From: Thermoflexus hugenholtzii
Lineage (GTDB): Bacteria > Chloroflexota > Anaerolineae > Thermoflexales > Thermoflexaceae
NCBI RefSeq assembly: GCF_018771565.1
Contig: NZ_CP076326.1
Location: 2,983,785-3,047,784 of the forward strand
DNA: 64,000 nucleotides
Direction: 5' to 3'
Shown here piece after piece: positions 43,809 to 52,426 of this stretch; the stretch's first letter is position 1, and each line of letters opens with the position of its first letter. The notes beneath the pieces were generated by a model. The model did not search any database. It was given only the letters and a program-made list of their open reading frames with translations, and had not been told where the DNA came from. The position numbers and the translations under genes are program-made.

Positions 43809-45044
43809 ATGACGCTTCGGCTCTACTGGGAGGATCCTTATCTCTGGCGATTCACCGCCCGGGTGGTGGAGGAAACCACCTATCAGGGCCAGCCGGCCGT
43901 GATCCTGGATCGCACCGCGTTCTACCCGGCTGGAGGCGGGCAGCCATCCGATCGTGGGACTCTGAACGGGATCCCGGTGCGGGAGGTGGTGGAACGAGAG
44001 GAGGATGGGGTGATCCTGCACATCCTCGAGCGCCCGCTGGGGATGCAGGAGGTGGAAGGGATCGTCGATGGGGAGCGCCGCTTCGATCACATGCAGCAGC
44101 ACACCGGGCAACACATCCTCTCGCAGGCCTTCCTTCGGGTCGCGGGCGCGCAGACCGTTTCCTTTCACATCGGCCATGAGGTGGTGACCATCGACCTGGA
44201 GGTGGCGGATCTCCCGGAGGCGATCGCCGAGGCCGCAGAGGAGCTGGCCAACCGGGTCGTCCTGGAGAACCGGGAGGTGCGGACCCGATGGGTGGGGGAG
44301 GAAGATGTGGGGAGCCTGGGGTTGCGCCGGAGCCCTTCCGTGGAGGGGCCGATCCGCATCGTGGAGGTGGCGGATTTTGATCGCAGCCCGTGCGGAGGCA
44401 CCCACGTCCGGCGCACGGGGGAAGTGGGGCCGATCAAGATCCTGAGGTGGGAGCGTCGCGGCGGGGGAGTGCGGGTGAGCTTCCTCTGCGGCTGGCGGGC
44501 CCTGCGGGATTATCAGGGGAAACACCGGCGGCTCCTCCAGGCCGCCCGCCTGCTGAGCGCAGGGGAGGCGGACCTGACGGAGGCGGTGCAGGCATTGCAG
44601 CGCGCATGGAAAGAAGCCCAGCGCAGCCTGTCCCTTCTGCAGGAAGTTTACATTGAGGAAGCGCTTCCGATCCTGGAACGGGAGGCGCTTCCGGCGCCGT
44701 TTGGGGAGCTGGTGATCCACGTGTGGGCGCAGCTGCCTCCCGGGCTGTTGCCCCGCCTGGCGCGGCGGCTCAGCGCCTCGGGGCCCCGCCTGGTGATCCT
44801 GGCGGCGGGAGGGAGCGCCGGTCTCCTCGCCGTGGCGTGCGGCCCGGGGATCCCCGTCTCGGCCCAGGAGGTTCTGGAGCGGATCCGGAGCCGTCTCGGC
44901 TTCTCCGGAGGCGGGGGTCGTTCGGATTACGCCCAGGCCCCGTTGCCGCCCACGATTTCTATGGCAGATCTCCATAGGATCATCGAACAGATACGGGAGG
45001 AGCTGGCAGGCAGAGGGGCTGAAAGCGCTTCTTCCTCCTCTTGA
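43809..45044 (+). CDS. Alanyl-tRNA editing protein AlaX-L with DHHA1 domain
   Basis: A 411-aa free-standing trans-editing factor that removes wrongly attached Ser or Gly from tRNA-Ala. The N-terminal domain matches the second additional domain of AlaRS: LDRTAFYPAGGGQPSDRG, MQQHTGQHILSQAF (zinc HxxxH) and SPCGGTHVRRTGEVGPIKI (Cys and His zinc ligands). The C-terminal DHHA1-like domain (~275-400) has LSASGPRLVILAAGG and GRSDYAQAP. It lacks any aminoacylation domain. SD GGGAGG lies before the ATG. Confidence 0.9.
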   Translation: MTLRLYWEDPYLWRFTARVVEETTYQGQPAVILDRTAFYPAGGGQPSDRGTLNGIPVREVVEREEDGVILHILERPLGMQEVEGIVDGERRFDHMQQHTGQHILSQAFLRVAGAQTVSFHIGHEVVTIDLEVADLPEAIAEAAEELANRVVLENREVRTRWVGEEDVGSLGLRRSPSVEGPIRIVEVADFDRSPCGGTHVRRTGEVGPIKILRWERRGGGVRVSFLCGWRALRDYQGKHRRLLQAARLLSAGEADLTEAVQALQRAWKEAQRSLSLLQEVYIEEALPILEREALPAPFGELVIHVWAQLPPGLLPRLARRLSASGPRLVILAAGGSAGLLAVACGPGIPVSAQEVLERIRSRLGFSGGGGRSDYAQAPLPPTISMADLHRIIEQIREELAGRGAESASSSS

Positions 45045-45274
45045 ACAAACTGGCTGCGCCGGGTCCTCGCCGGATCGAACCGGGCATCGATTTCCTCTAC
45101 TGCTGAGAAAGGTCTCCACCTACCTCCCCGGGCTCGGCGTCAAGACCGGGCACAATTTTCTCTCCAACGTTCCATCGCAGCGGACAGACTCGCCTCTACT
45201 TTCTGATTCCCCCTCTCGCGTTCTCCTCCAGATTCCCTCCGCATCCCACAGCGATCGGGACACCCGGAAGGCTC
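45045..45274. other. Gene-free, pyrimidine-rich spacer
   Basis: About 230 bp after the AlaX-like gene with many CTCC and CTTTC runs on the plus strand. No gene, repeat or clear terminator was identified. Confidence 0.4.
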
Positions 45275-45303
45275 TTGACAAATTCCCTTCTTTTGAGTAA
45301 AAT
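45275..45303 (+). promoter_or_regulatory. Strong promoter of the mannoside locus
   Basis: Perfect -35 TTGACA (45275-45280), a 17-base spacer and -10 TAAAAT (45298-45303). It abuts the LacI-type operator at 45309 and opens the AT-rich leader of the regulator gene. Confidence 0.75.
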
Positions 45304-45308
45304 GAATG

Positions 45309-45322
45309 TGTAATCGATTACA
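45309..45322. promoter_or_regulatory. LacI/GalR-type operator
   Basis: TGTAATCGATTACA is a perfect 14-bp palindrome with the central CG typical of LacI-family sites. It starts five bases after the -10, covering the expected transcription start, so binding would repress lacI-family gene and operon together. Confidence 0.75.
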
Positions 45323-45434
45323 AGCAAAACTTTGATATCAATATAATTAATATTCGAATTTAATTAACTATTTTCCATAAATATTTATTGTAAAAACAAC
45401 CAAATTTTGCTGTATTTATAGTCTTATTTTTGAC
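45323..45434 (+). other. AT-rich untranslated leader of the LacI-family gene
   Basis: 112 bp, strongly AT-rich in an otherwise GC-rich genome. A second -10-like TATAGT lies at about 45417-45422. No SD precedes the ATG at 45435 (TTATTTTTGAC instead), so the coding region may also be read from a nearly leaderless transcript. Confidence 0.45.
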
Positions 45435-46439
45435 ATGAAACGACCCACTTTGAAAGCGATTGCAGAGCAAGCGGGGGTTTCGGTGGCGACGGTGTCCCGG
45501 GCCCTGAGCGGGCGGGGGCGGGTCGATGAGGCGACCCGTCAGCGGATCCTGCGGATCGCAGAGGCGATGGGCTACGCCCCGGACATGGCCGCTCGCAGCC
45601 TGGTGCTACGCCGCACAGAGAACATCGGCTTCCTGATCCATGCCCTCCAGTCCCTTTCCCCCCACACCTTTTACGGGGAGCTCCTGACCGCGGTGGAACG
45701 GGAGCTGCGCCGGCACCGTTATCACCTCCAGTTCGCCACTGTGGAGGACGATTCCCTGCCCACCCTGATCAAAGAGAACCGCGTGGATGGTCTGCTCCTG
45801 GTCGGCTGCGACTTACCCCCTTCCTTGATCTGGACGCTGAAGGAACGCCGTCTCCCCCTGGTGCTGGTGGACAACCACATGCCCGGTGTGGACAGCGTGT
45901 TCACAGACAACGTGGGCGGCGCTTTCCAGGTCACGGCGCACCTGATCCGCCTTGGGCATCGTCGGATCGCCTTCATCGCGGAGACCCTGGACAACCTGAG
46001 CTTTCAGGAGCGCTTCGAGGGATACCGTCGGGCGCTGGAGGCCCATGGGCTGTCCTTCGATCCCGAGCTGGTGGCCGAGGGCGAGCGAGGCCCCGAGGGG
46101 GGTTTCATCGCGATGAGCCGGCTCCTGGAGCGGGCGCAACCTACAGCCGTGGTCGCGGCCAACGACCCCACGGCAGCCAGCGCGATGCGGGCGATCCGGG
46201 CGCGGGGCCTGCGGATCCCGGAGGAGATCACGGTGGTTGGCTTCGATGATGATCCCCTCGCGCTCCACACCGACCCCCCGCTCACCACCATGCGCGTCTT
46301 CCGCGCCAGGATGGCAGCTCTGGCTGTCGCCCGGTTGCTGGATCTGATGAGGAACCCGGAGCAGCCGGCCGTCCATATCTGCATCGAGACCCAGCTGATC
46401 GTGCGTCAGTCCTGCGGAAGTTCCCCCATCCCATCCTGA
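45435..46439 (+). CDS. LacI family transcriptional regulator
   Basis: A 334-aa repressor. The N-terminal HTH is TLKAIAEQAGVSVATVSRAL with hinge-helix region GYAPDMAARSLV at ~43-54. The periplasmic-binding-like domain includes TENIGFLIHAL, VDGLLLVGCD, VFTDNVGGAFQVTAHLI, RIAFIAETLDN and the C-terminal VVGFDDDPLALHTDPPLTTM. It probably senses a sugar derived from the mannoside imported by the adjoining transporter and binds the palindrome just upstream. The start is set by the conserved HTH at the extreme N-terminus, not by an SD. Confidence 0.92.
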   Translation: MKRPTLKAIAEQAGVSVATVSRALSGRGRVDEATRQRILRIAEAMGYAPDMAARSLVLRRTENIGFLIHALQSLSPHTFYGELLTAVERELRRHRYHLQFATVEDDSLPTLIKENRVDGLLLVGCDLPPSLIWTLKERRLPLVLVDNHMPGVDSVFTDNVGGAFQVTAHLIRLGHRRIAFIAETLDNLSFQERFEGYRRALEAHGLSFDPELVAEGERGPEGGFIAMSRLLERAQPTAVVAANDPTAASAMRAIRARGLRIPEEITVVGFDDDPLALHTDPPLTTMRVFRARMAALAVARLLDLMRNPEQPAVHICIETQLIVRQSCGSSPIPS

Positions 46440-46455
46440 GGAGAGGAGGTTTGCC

Positions 46456-48261
46456 ATGTCCCGAGGATCCAGCTTGCGCGCGCGGTTCTTCTTCATCCTC
46501 GCGGCGCTCGCCCTCGGGCTGAGCGCCTGCGCGCCCGCCACCCCCGCTCCTGGGCCCACCGCCTCCCCCACCCCCGTCGTGGTTGAGAAAGTGGTGACCC
46601 CCACGCCTGCCCCACGTCCGAGGGAGTTCGTGCTGGGCACCAGCTGGGAGGTCCCGCCCGCTTACCACGGCAACCCCTTCGCTCCCGGCGGGGTCGGGGG
46701 CGCCTGGTGGTTCGTCTTCCAGCCGCTGCTCATCTACGTCCCGGCCACCGGCGAAGCCATTCCCAGCCTGGCGGAATCCTTTGAGGAAGCGCCGGACCGC
46801 ATCACCTTCCGACTGCGCCAGACCGGCTGGTCAGATGGCACCCCCTTCACCAGCAAGGATGTATGGGCCTCCTTCGTCCTGATGAAGCTGATGTGGAACT
46901 GGCCCGGCGAGGTCGATCGGGTGGAAACCCCCGATGAACGAACGGCGGTCATCGTATGGAAGCAGCCCCTGGCGAACCCTAAGGCCTTGATCAGCAGCGC
47001 TCCCATTCTGGTCAACGTCACCGCCTACGGGAAGTTCGCGGAAGAGGCCGCCAAATGGCTGGGCCAGACTGGCGCTGAGGCGGAGGAGGCGCTGAACAAG
47101 ATCCGCCAGGAGGTCTCCGGTTTCAAGCCGGAGAAGCCCGTCGCCGTCGGCCCCTTCCAGGTCGAGAGCGTCAGCGCTTCGGAGATGATCCTGACCAAGA
47201 ACCCTCACCATTATGCCGCGAAGAACATCGGCATCGACCGCATCCGCTTCCTGCGCTGGACCTCCAACGAGGTGATGTGGGCTTTCCATCTGGCCGGGGA
47301 ACTGGACGCCAGCCATGCGGCGGCCCCTAAGGATGTTGCGGATCAGATCCTGCAACGCCAGCCCAAGACGCGGCTTCAGCTGGTCACCGACCTTTCCGAG
47401 TTTGCCCTGCTCTTCAACCTGCGCAAAGCGCCCTTCAACGATGTCCGCTTCCGCAAGGCCATCGCCTACCTCATCGACCGCGACAAGGTCCGGGAGATCT
47501 CTTACTACGCTGGGCTCACCTCCGCCCCTTACTCCCACGGCGTCCTCAAGTCCTTTGAGGAGCAGTGGCTCGGAAAGGATTTCCTCGGCTCCCTTACGGC
47601 TTACAATCTTGACCCGGCGAAGGCAGAAGCCTTGCTGAAGGAGATGGGCTGGACCAATGGGCCCGACGGCAAATGGCGGGATCCCACGGGCAAGGCCCCT
47701 GAGTTTGAGATCCTGGCCCAGGCGGGGGCCACGGATTGGATCCTGGCCGCGGAGGCCATCGCCACCCAGCTGAACAAACACTTCCAGGTCCGGACCCGCA
47801 CCGTTGAGCCCGGGGTGTATCCCACCACCCTGCGGGGCGGCCAGTTCGACATGGCCATCCAGTTCGGCAGCGCTTGGTGGGGCACGGCCCACCCGCTCAC
47901 CGGCTATTACCGCCTCTACCAGGGCGAGGCCGCGGAGTTCACCGGTGCCAAAGACGTCATGGCGACGATGAAGGGTCCGCAAGGCGAGGACGTGAACGTC
48001 GCCCAGGCCCTGGACAGCCTTCTGAAGGAGCCGAATCCGGAGCGCCAGAAGGCGATCGTCCGCCAGCTGGCCTGGATCACCAATGAGAATCTGCCGGTCC
48101 TTAGCTTGCTGGAGAAGCAGCTGATGATCTTCCATGTCGATGGTGTCCGGGTAACAGGCTGGCCGGCGGCGAACGACCCGCTGTGGACGGTGGCTCCCGG
48201 TGCCATCGAGCGTTTCTACACTCATCTGCTCATCCAGGGCATCTTGAAGCCGGCCCCGTAG
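46456..48261 (+). CDS. ABC transporter substrate-binding lipoprotein, family 5
   Basis: A 601-aa extracellular binding protein. Lipobox LSAC within LALGLSACAPATPAPG gives a lipid anchor near Cys24, then a Pro/Thr linker. The SBP_bac_5 fold is seen in WWFVFQPLLIYVPATGE, RLRQTGWSDGTPFTSKDVWAS, FQVESVSASEMILTKNPHHYA and LLFNLRKAPFNDVRFRKAIAYLIDRDKV. Family-5 proteins bind peptides but also oligosaccharides, including mannan and cellobiose oligomers in Thermotoga. The neighbouring GH130 and GH5-like genes favour a beta-mannoside ligand. GAGGAGG precedes the ATG. Confidence 0.9.
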   Translation: MSRGSSLRARFFFILAALALGLSACAPATPAPGPTASPTPVVVEKVVTPTPAPRPREFVLGTSWEVPPAYHGNPFAPGGVGGAWWFVFQPLLIYVPATGEAIPSLAESFEEAPDRITFRLRQTGWSDGTPFTSKDVWASFVLMKLMWNWPGEVDRVETPDERTAVIVWKQPLANPKALISSAPILVNVTAYGKFAEEAAKWLGQTGAEAEEALNKIRQEVSGFKPEKPVAVGPFQVESVSASEMILTKNPHHYAAKNIGIDRIRFLRWTSNEVMWAFHLAGELDASHAAAPKDVADQILQRQPKTRLQLVTDLSEFALLFNLRKAPFNDVRFRKAIAYLIDRDKVREISYYAGLTSAPYSHGVLKSFEEQWLGKDFLGSLTAYNLDPAKAEALLKEMGWTNGPDGKWRDPTGKAPEFEILAQAGATDWILAAEAIATQLNKHFQVRTRTVEPGVYPTTLRGGQFDMAIQFGSAWWGTAHPLTGYYRLYQGEAAEFTGAKDVMATMKGPQGEDVNVAQALDSLLKEPNPERQKAIVRQLAWITNENLPVLSLLEKQLMIFHVDGVRVTGWPAANDPLWTVAPGAIERFYTHLLIQGILKPAP

Positions 48262-48277
48262 GGGCTGCCATCGCATG

Positions 48278-48316
48278 GGGTCTGGGGGGCGCGCAGAAAG
48301 CGCGCCCCCCAGACCC
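48278..48316 (+). other. Intercistronic 17-bp hairpin between binding protein and permease
   Basis: GGGTCTGGGGGGCGCGC (48278-48294) pairs perfectly with GCGCGCCCCCCAGACCC (48300-48316), loop AGAAA, with no T-run. A stem of this strength after a binding-protein gene commonly stabilises upstream mRNA or partly terminates, letting the binding protein exceed the permease; this is inference here. Confidence 0.7.
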
Positions 48317-48337
48317 GCATCAGGAGGTCCACGCCGA

Positions 48338-49324
48338 ATGCGCTGGCTACGGCGGGTGTTGCTGGCCTTGTTCACGATCTGGCTGGTGGCCACCCTCACC
48401 TTTGTGGTGGTGGAACAGGCGCCCGGTGATATCTTCTATTTGATGGCTCAAGAGATCGCCCAAGCCCGGGGGGTCTCCATCGAGGTGGCTTACGCCCAGG
48501 TGCGCAGCATGGTCGGCTACGATCCCACCCGTCCCCTCCTCCAGCGCTACCTCGAGTGGATGGGGGAGCTGCTGCAGGGGAACCTGGGCTTCTCCTACTT
48601 TTATCGCATCTCCGTGAATCAGATCCTCTTCCAGGCGCTGCCGTGGACGGTCTTTGTCCTCTCCACAGCGCTTTTGCTGAGCTTTACCATCGGCGTCCTG
48701 CTCGGGCTAGTGATCGCGGTCCGCCGGCGCACGTGGCTGGATCCTCTGATCACTGGCTACGCCTCCCTCACCGACGCCACGCCGGATTACCTGACCGCCC
48801 TCCTTCTGCTGATCTTCCTCGCCCTCCAGCTGAAATGGTTTCCCTCCAAAGGGGCTTATGACAGCAGCCTGACCCCAGGGTTCAACCTGCCCTTCCTGCT
48901 CAGCGTGCTTCACCACGCCGCCCTGCCCATCACCGCCTATACCCTGGAGAACATCGGGGCCTGGGCGCTGGCGATGAAGGGGAGCGCGGTCTCCGTCCTG
49001 GGTGAGGACTTCATCGCCTTTGCCCGGGCCCGGGGCTTGCGGGAAAGCCGCATCCTCACCCACTATGTCGGGCGCAACGCCATCCTGCCCATGGTCACCG
49101 GGCTGGCCCTGGCCTTCGGGGGGATGTTCGGAGGCTCCGTCCTGATCGAGACCGTCTTCCATTACCCTGGGATCGGCTGGTTCTTCAAGTTCGCCCTCGA
49201 TCATCGGGACTACGGGATGATGCGAGGGTTGCTCATCCTCACCACGGTGGCCATCGTGATGGCCAACCTGATCACCGATCTGATCTATCCCCTGCTGGAT
49301 CCCCGGATCCGGATGGAGGATTAA
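48338..49324 (+). CDS. ABC transporter permease, DppB/OppB type
   Basis: A 328-aa inner-membrane protein with six helices. The N-terminal LRRVLLALFTIWLVATLTFVVV begins helix 1, and a long external loop follows with YDPTRPLLQRYLEWM and GNLGFSYFY. The cytoplasmic EAA-like coupling loop is DFIAFARARGLRESRIL. GGMFGGSVLIETVFHYPGIG is a late signature. ATG 48338 has AGGAGG upstream. It abuts the second permease directly (stop TAA followed by ATG). Confidence 0.92.
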   Translation: MRWLRRVLLALFTIWLVATLTFVVVEQAPGDIFYLMAQEIAQARGVSIEVAYAQVRSMVGYDPTRPLLQRYLEWMGELLQGNLGFSYFYRISVNQILFQALPWTVFVLSTALLLSFTIGVLLGLVIAVRRRTWLDPLITGYASLTDATPDYLTALLLLIFLALQLKWFPSKGAYDSSLTPGFNLPFLLSVLHHAALPITAYTLENIGAWALAMKGSAVSVLGEDFIAFARARGLRESRILTHYVGRNAILPMVTGLALAFGGMFGGSVLIETVFHYPGIGWFFKFALDHRDYGMMRGLLILTTVAIVMANLITDLIYPLLDPRIRMED

Positions 49325-50191
49325 ATGGGCACGGCCGCGTTCCTGGGTGATCTTCTCCAGGCGCTGCGAGAGAATCGACGGGCTGTTGTGGGGGGCCTGA
49401 TCCTGACCGGTTACCTCTTGATGGCCCTCGTCGGACCGGCGCTCGTTCCCCTCGACCCCACCATGAAATACGCGGAACGGTTCCGACCACCTTCCCTCGC
49501 GCATCCTCTGGGCACCGATTATGCCGGGCGGGACGTGCTGGCCCAGATCATCCACGGCTCGCGGGATGTCCTGGCCATCGCCTTCCTCACCGCCCTGTTC
49601 ACCACGGCCGTGGCCGTCGGCGTCGGAACCCTCGCGGGTTACTCCGGCGGCGCGGTGGACGCTGTTCTGATGTTGCTGACCAACGTTCAGCTCACCGTGC
49701 CGGCCGTGCCGGTTTACCTTCTCATCGGCTCGGTGTTCCAGGTCCGCGACCCCATTGGGTTCGCCGCCCTGATCAGCCTGTGGATGTGGGGCCCGCTGGC
49801 TCGCGCCGTTCGCTCACAGATCCTCTCGCTGAAGGAGCGCGATTTCATCGAGGCCGCCCGGGTCCTGGGGCTGAGCACTTTTCATATCCTGTTCCGCGAG
49901 CTCTTTCCGAACCTGACCCCATTTGTGGTCATCCACTTCATTCGGATCATGCGGGACGCCATCACGGCGAGCGTAGGGTTGATCTTCCTGGGGCTGGCTC
50001 CCTTCTCGCCCACCAACTGGGGCACGATGCTGAACCTGGCCGTTTTCCAGACCGGTGCCATCTATATCCCCAACGCACTTCACTACGTGATCGCGCCAAT
50101 GGCGGTGATCGTCCTCTTCCAGCTGGGGGCAATCTTCTTCGCCCACGGGCTGGATGAGATCCTGAACCCCCGTCTCCGAGCTCCGGCATGA
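49325..50191 (+). CDS. ABC transporter permease, DppC/OppC type
   Basis: A 288-aa partner permease. HPLGTDYAGRDVLAQIIHGSRD is the hallmark of DppC-like subunits, and the coupling loop reads DFIEAARVLGLSTFHILFRELFPN. FPNLTPFVVIHF and LGLAPFSPTNWGTML are also typical. Starts immediately after the upstream stop and overlaps the ATPase gene by ATGA, so all transporter subunits are coupled. Confidence 0.93.
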   Translation: MGTAAFLGDLLQALRENRRAVVGGLILTGYLLMALVGPALVPLDPTMKYAERFRPPSLAHPLGTDYAGRDVLAQIIHGSRDVLAIAFLTALFTTAVAVGVGTLAGYSGGAVDAVLMLLTNVQLTVPAVPVYLLIGSVFQVRDPIGFAALISLWMWGPLARAVRSQILSLKERDFIEAARVLGLSTFHILFRELFPNLTPFVVIHFIRIMRDAITASVGLIFLGLAPFSPTNWGTMLNLAVFQTGAIYIPNALHYVIAPMAVIVLFQLGAIFFAHGLDEILNPRLRAPA

Positions 50192-51204
50192 AACCTCTGT
50201 TGCAGGCCCGGGATCTGGAGGTCACATTCGATCTGGGGCGGCACGGCCGTCTGGTCGCCGTCGACCGGGTGTCCTTCGACCTGGGGCACGGCGAGTTTGT
50301 GGCCCTGGTTGGGGAGAGCGGGAGCGGCAAGAGCACCACCGCCCTCGCCCTGATCCGTCTGGTCCCGCCCCCCGGCTTCATCTCCGGCGGCCGCCTGTTG
50401 TGGTGGGATGATCGAGAGGAAACGCCGGTGGACCTTCTCCAGCTGAGCCCCGGGCGAATGCGGGAGCGCCGCTGGCGGGATATCGCGATGGTCTTCCAGG
50501 GAGCCCAGAACGCCCTCAATCCGGTCATGCGCATCGCCGAGCAGATGGTGGAAACCGTGCGAACGCATCAGGCCATGCCGCGCGACGAGATCCTGGATCG
50601 GGCCGCCCGGTGCCTGCGCATGGTCCGCCTGGAGCCCTCCCGGGTGCTCCGGGCCTATCCCCATGAGCTCAGCGGCGGGATGCGCCAGCGGGTGTTGATC
50701 GCCATGAGCTTGTTGCTGACCCCCCGCCTGCTGATCCTGGATGAACCGACCACGGCCCTGGACGTGATCACCCAAGCGCATATCCTTGAGCTCTTAAAGG
50801 AGATCCAGGAACAGCTGGGGCTGACGATGCTCCTGCTCACCCACGACCTGGCTGTGGTCGCGAAAACAGCCCGTCGAGTTCTGATCATGTATGCGGGCCG
50901 GATTGTGGAGGAGGCCCCCACCGAAGACCTATTCGAGGCGCCCTATCATCCCTACACCCAGGGCCTCCTCCAGGCAGTCCCCACCCTGCGCGGGGACCTG
51001 GCCGCGAAGCGCCCGATCCCGGGCTCCCCTCCGGACATGCGACATCCGCCCTCGGGTTGTCGCTTCCATCCGCGCTGTCCCTATGCCGACGAGCTGTGCC
51101 GTCGGGTGGAGCCGATCTTGGAGGAGGCGGGCGGCCGTCGCGTGGCCTGTCATCACTGGCAACGCATCCACCAGGGCGCGCCGCTCCTGGAGGCTCTGCA
51201 ATGA
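50188..51204 (+). CDS. ABC transporter ATP-binding protein, DppD/OppD type
   Basis: A 338-aa ATPase. Walker A is ALVGESGSGKSTTALALI, Q-loop AMVFQGAQNALNP, signature ELSGGMRQRVLIAM, Walker B LLILDEPTTALD and switch HDLAVVAK. The C-terminal oligopeptide-transporter extension has PSGCRFHPRCPYADELC with cysteines that may hold an iron-sulfur cluster, as seen in some DppD proteins. It overlaps both neighbours by four bases. Confidence 0.94.
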   Translation: MKPLLQARDLEVTFDLGRHGRLVAVDRVSFDLGHGEFVALVGESGSGKSTTALALIRLVPPPGFISGGRLLWWDDREETPVDLLQLSPGRMRERRWRDIAMVFQGAQNALNPVMRIAEQMVETVRTHQAMPRDEILDRAARCLRMVRLEPSRVLRAYPHELSGGMRQRVLIAMSLLLTPRLLILDEPTTALDVITQAHILELLKEIQEQLGLTMLLLTHDLAVVAKTARRVLIMYAGRIVEEAPTEDLFEAPYHPYTQGLLQAVPTLRGDLAAKRPIPGSPPDMRHPPSGCRFHPRCPYADELCRRVEPILEEAGGRRVACHHWQRIHQGAPLLEALQ

Positions 51205-52229
51205 AGAACAGCCTGATCACCCTGGAGGATGTCTCCTTGGTCTTCGCGCGAGGCTGGCCTTCTCGGGAGCGGGTCGAAGCCGTAGCGGGTGTATCCCTGA
51301 ACATCCCGGAGGGTGGGATCCTGGCCCTGGTGGGGGAGACCGGGAGCGGGAAGACCACCTTGGGCAAGCTGGTCGCCGGCCTCTACCGGCCCACCCGGGG
51401 CCGCGTCCTCTTTCGAGGGCAAGATCTGCGGGCCATGGACCGCCGCACGTTCCTGGAATACCGGCGAGCTGTCCAGTTGGTGCATCAGGACGCCTTCGCC
51501 GCCTTGAACCCGGTCCGCACCATTTACCACTCCCTGAAAGCCCCTCTGCTCCATCATCGTCTCGCCCGGACCGAGCGGGATGCTCGGGAGCAGGTCGCAG
51601 CGCTGCTCACCCAGGTCGGGCTGACGCCGCCGGAGCTCTTCCTGGACAAGTATCCGCATCAGCTGAGCGGAGGCCAGCGCCAGCGGGTTCTCCTCGCCCG
51701 CGCCCTCACCGTGCAACCCCGCCTCATCGTGGCCGACGAGCCGGTTTCGATGGTCGACGTCTCGCTACGCCTTTCTATCCTTCAGCTGCTGCGCGAGCTC
51801 AACCGCCGCCTGGGCATCGCCATCCTTTACATCACCCACGATTTGGCAACCGCCCGTTACCTGGCTGAGGACGGACAGCTGGCGGTGATGTATTTGGGGA
51901 AGATCGTGGAACACGGCACCTTTCGGGAGATCCTGGGGAACCCGCGGCATCCTTACCTGCAAGCCCTCCTTTCGGCGGTGCCCATCCCGGATCCGCGGAG
52001 CGCTCGTTCGATGCGTCCGATGACGCTCCAGGAGATTGATCCGCCGGATCCCCGGCGCCCGCCTTCCGGATGTCGGTTTCACCCACGCTGCCCTTACGCG
52101 CGTCCCATCTGCCGGGAGATCCCTCCGGCTCTCGAAGGCCCCGTGGATCATCGCGTGGCCTGCCATTTCGCGGCGGAGATCCCACCATGGCACCCGCTAT
52201 CAGCCGCCTCGCCTTCACAATGGGCCTGA
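51201..52229 (+). CDS. ABC transporter ATP-binding protein, DppF/OppF type
   Basis: A 342-aa ATPase. ALVGETGSGKTTLGKLVAGL, QLVHQDAFAALNPVRTIYH, HQLSGGQRQRVLLARAL, LIVADEPVSMVD and THDLATARYLAED give Walker A, Q-loop, signature, Walker B and switch. The C-terminal PSGCRFHPRCPYARPICRE is the counterpart of the cysteine region in DppD. The start at 51201 overlaps the preceding stop (ATGA). Its 3' end overlaps the start of the small two-TM gene by 43 bp. Confidence 0.94.
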   Translation: MKNSLITLEDVSLVFARGWPSRERVEAVAGVSLNIPEGGILALVGETGSGKTTLGKLVAGLYRPTRGRVLFRGQDLRAMDRRTFLEYRRAVQLVHQDAFAALNPVRTIYHSLKAPLLHHRLARTERDAREQVAALLTQVGLTPPELFLDKYPHQLSGGQRQRVLLARALTVQPRLIVADEPVSMVDVSLRLSILQLLRELNRRLGIAILYITHDLATARYLAEDGQLAVMYLGKIVEHGTFREILGNPRHPYLQALLSAVPIPDPRSARSMRPMTLQEIDPPDPRRPPSGCRFHPRCPYARPICREIPPALEGPVDHRVACHFAAEIPPWHPLSAASPSQWA

Positions 52230-52426
52230 CCCTGTTCCTGCTCGCCCTGATGGCCCTCCCCTTCCTTCCGCCCGGATCCCCTGCCTTTGTGGTGGACGTC
52301 CTGGCCCTGGGGATCAGCGGGGGGTTCTTGGCGCTCCTGATCTGGTCCATCCGGCGGGAGGTCGTCCGCCGTATCCCATCTCCGTCTGAGGAGGACACCG
52401 ATGCTGCGTCTCACCCGCCATCCTGA
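52187..52426 (+). CDS. Small two-TM membrane protein of unknown function
   Basis: A 79-aa protein with two helices, FTMGLTLFLLALMALPFL and VVDVLALGISGGFLALLIW, and a polar C-terminus with RREVVRRIP. GGAGAT lies eight bases before the ATG. It overlaps the DppF-like gene upstream and the GH130 gene downstream, which is typical of coupled operon genes; frame and hydrophobic pattern favour a real gene over a shadow. I do not recognise a family; an accessory role for the transporter is only a guess. Confidence 0.6.
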   Translation: MAPAISRLAFTMGLTLFLLALMALPFLPPGSPAFVVDVLALGISGGFLALLIWSIRREVVRRIPSPSEEDTDAASHPPS

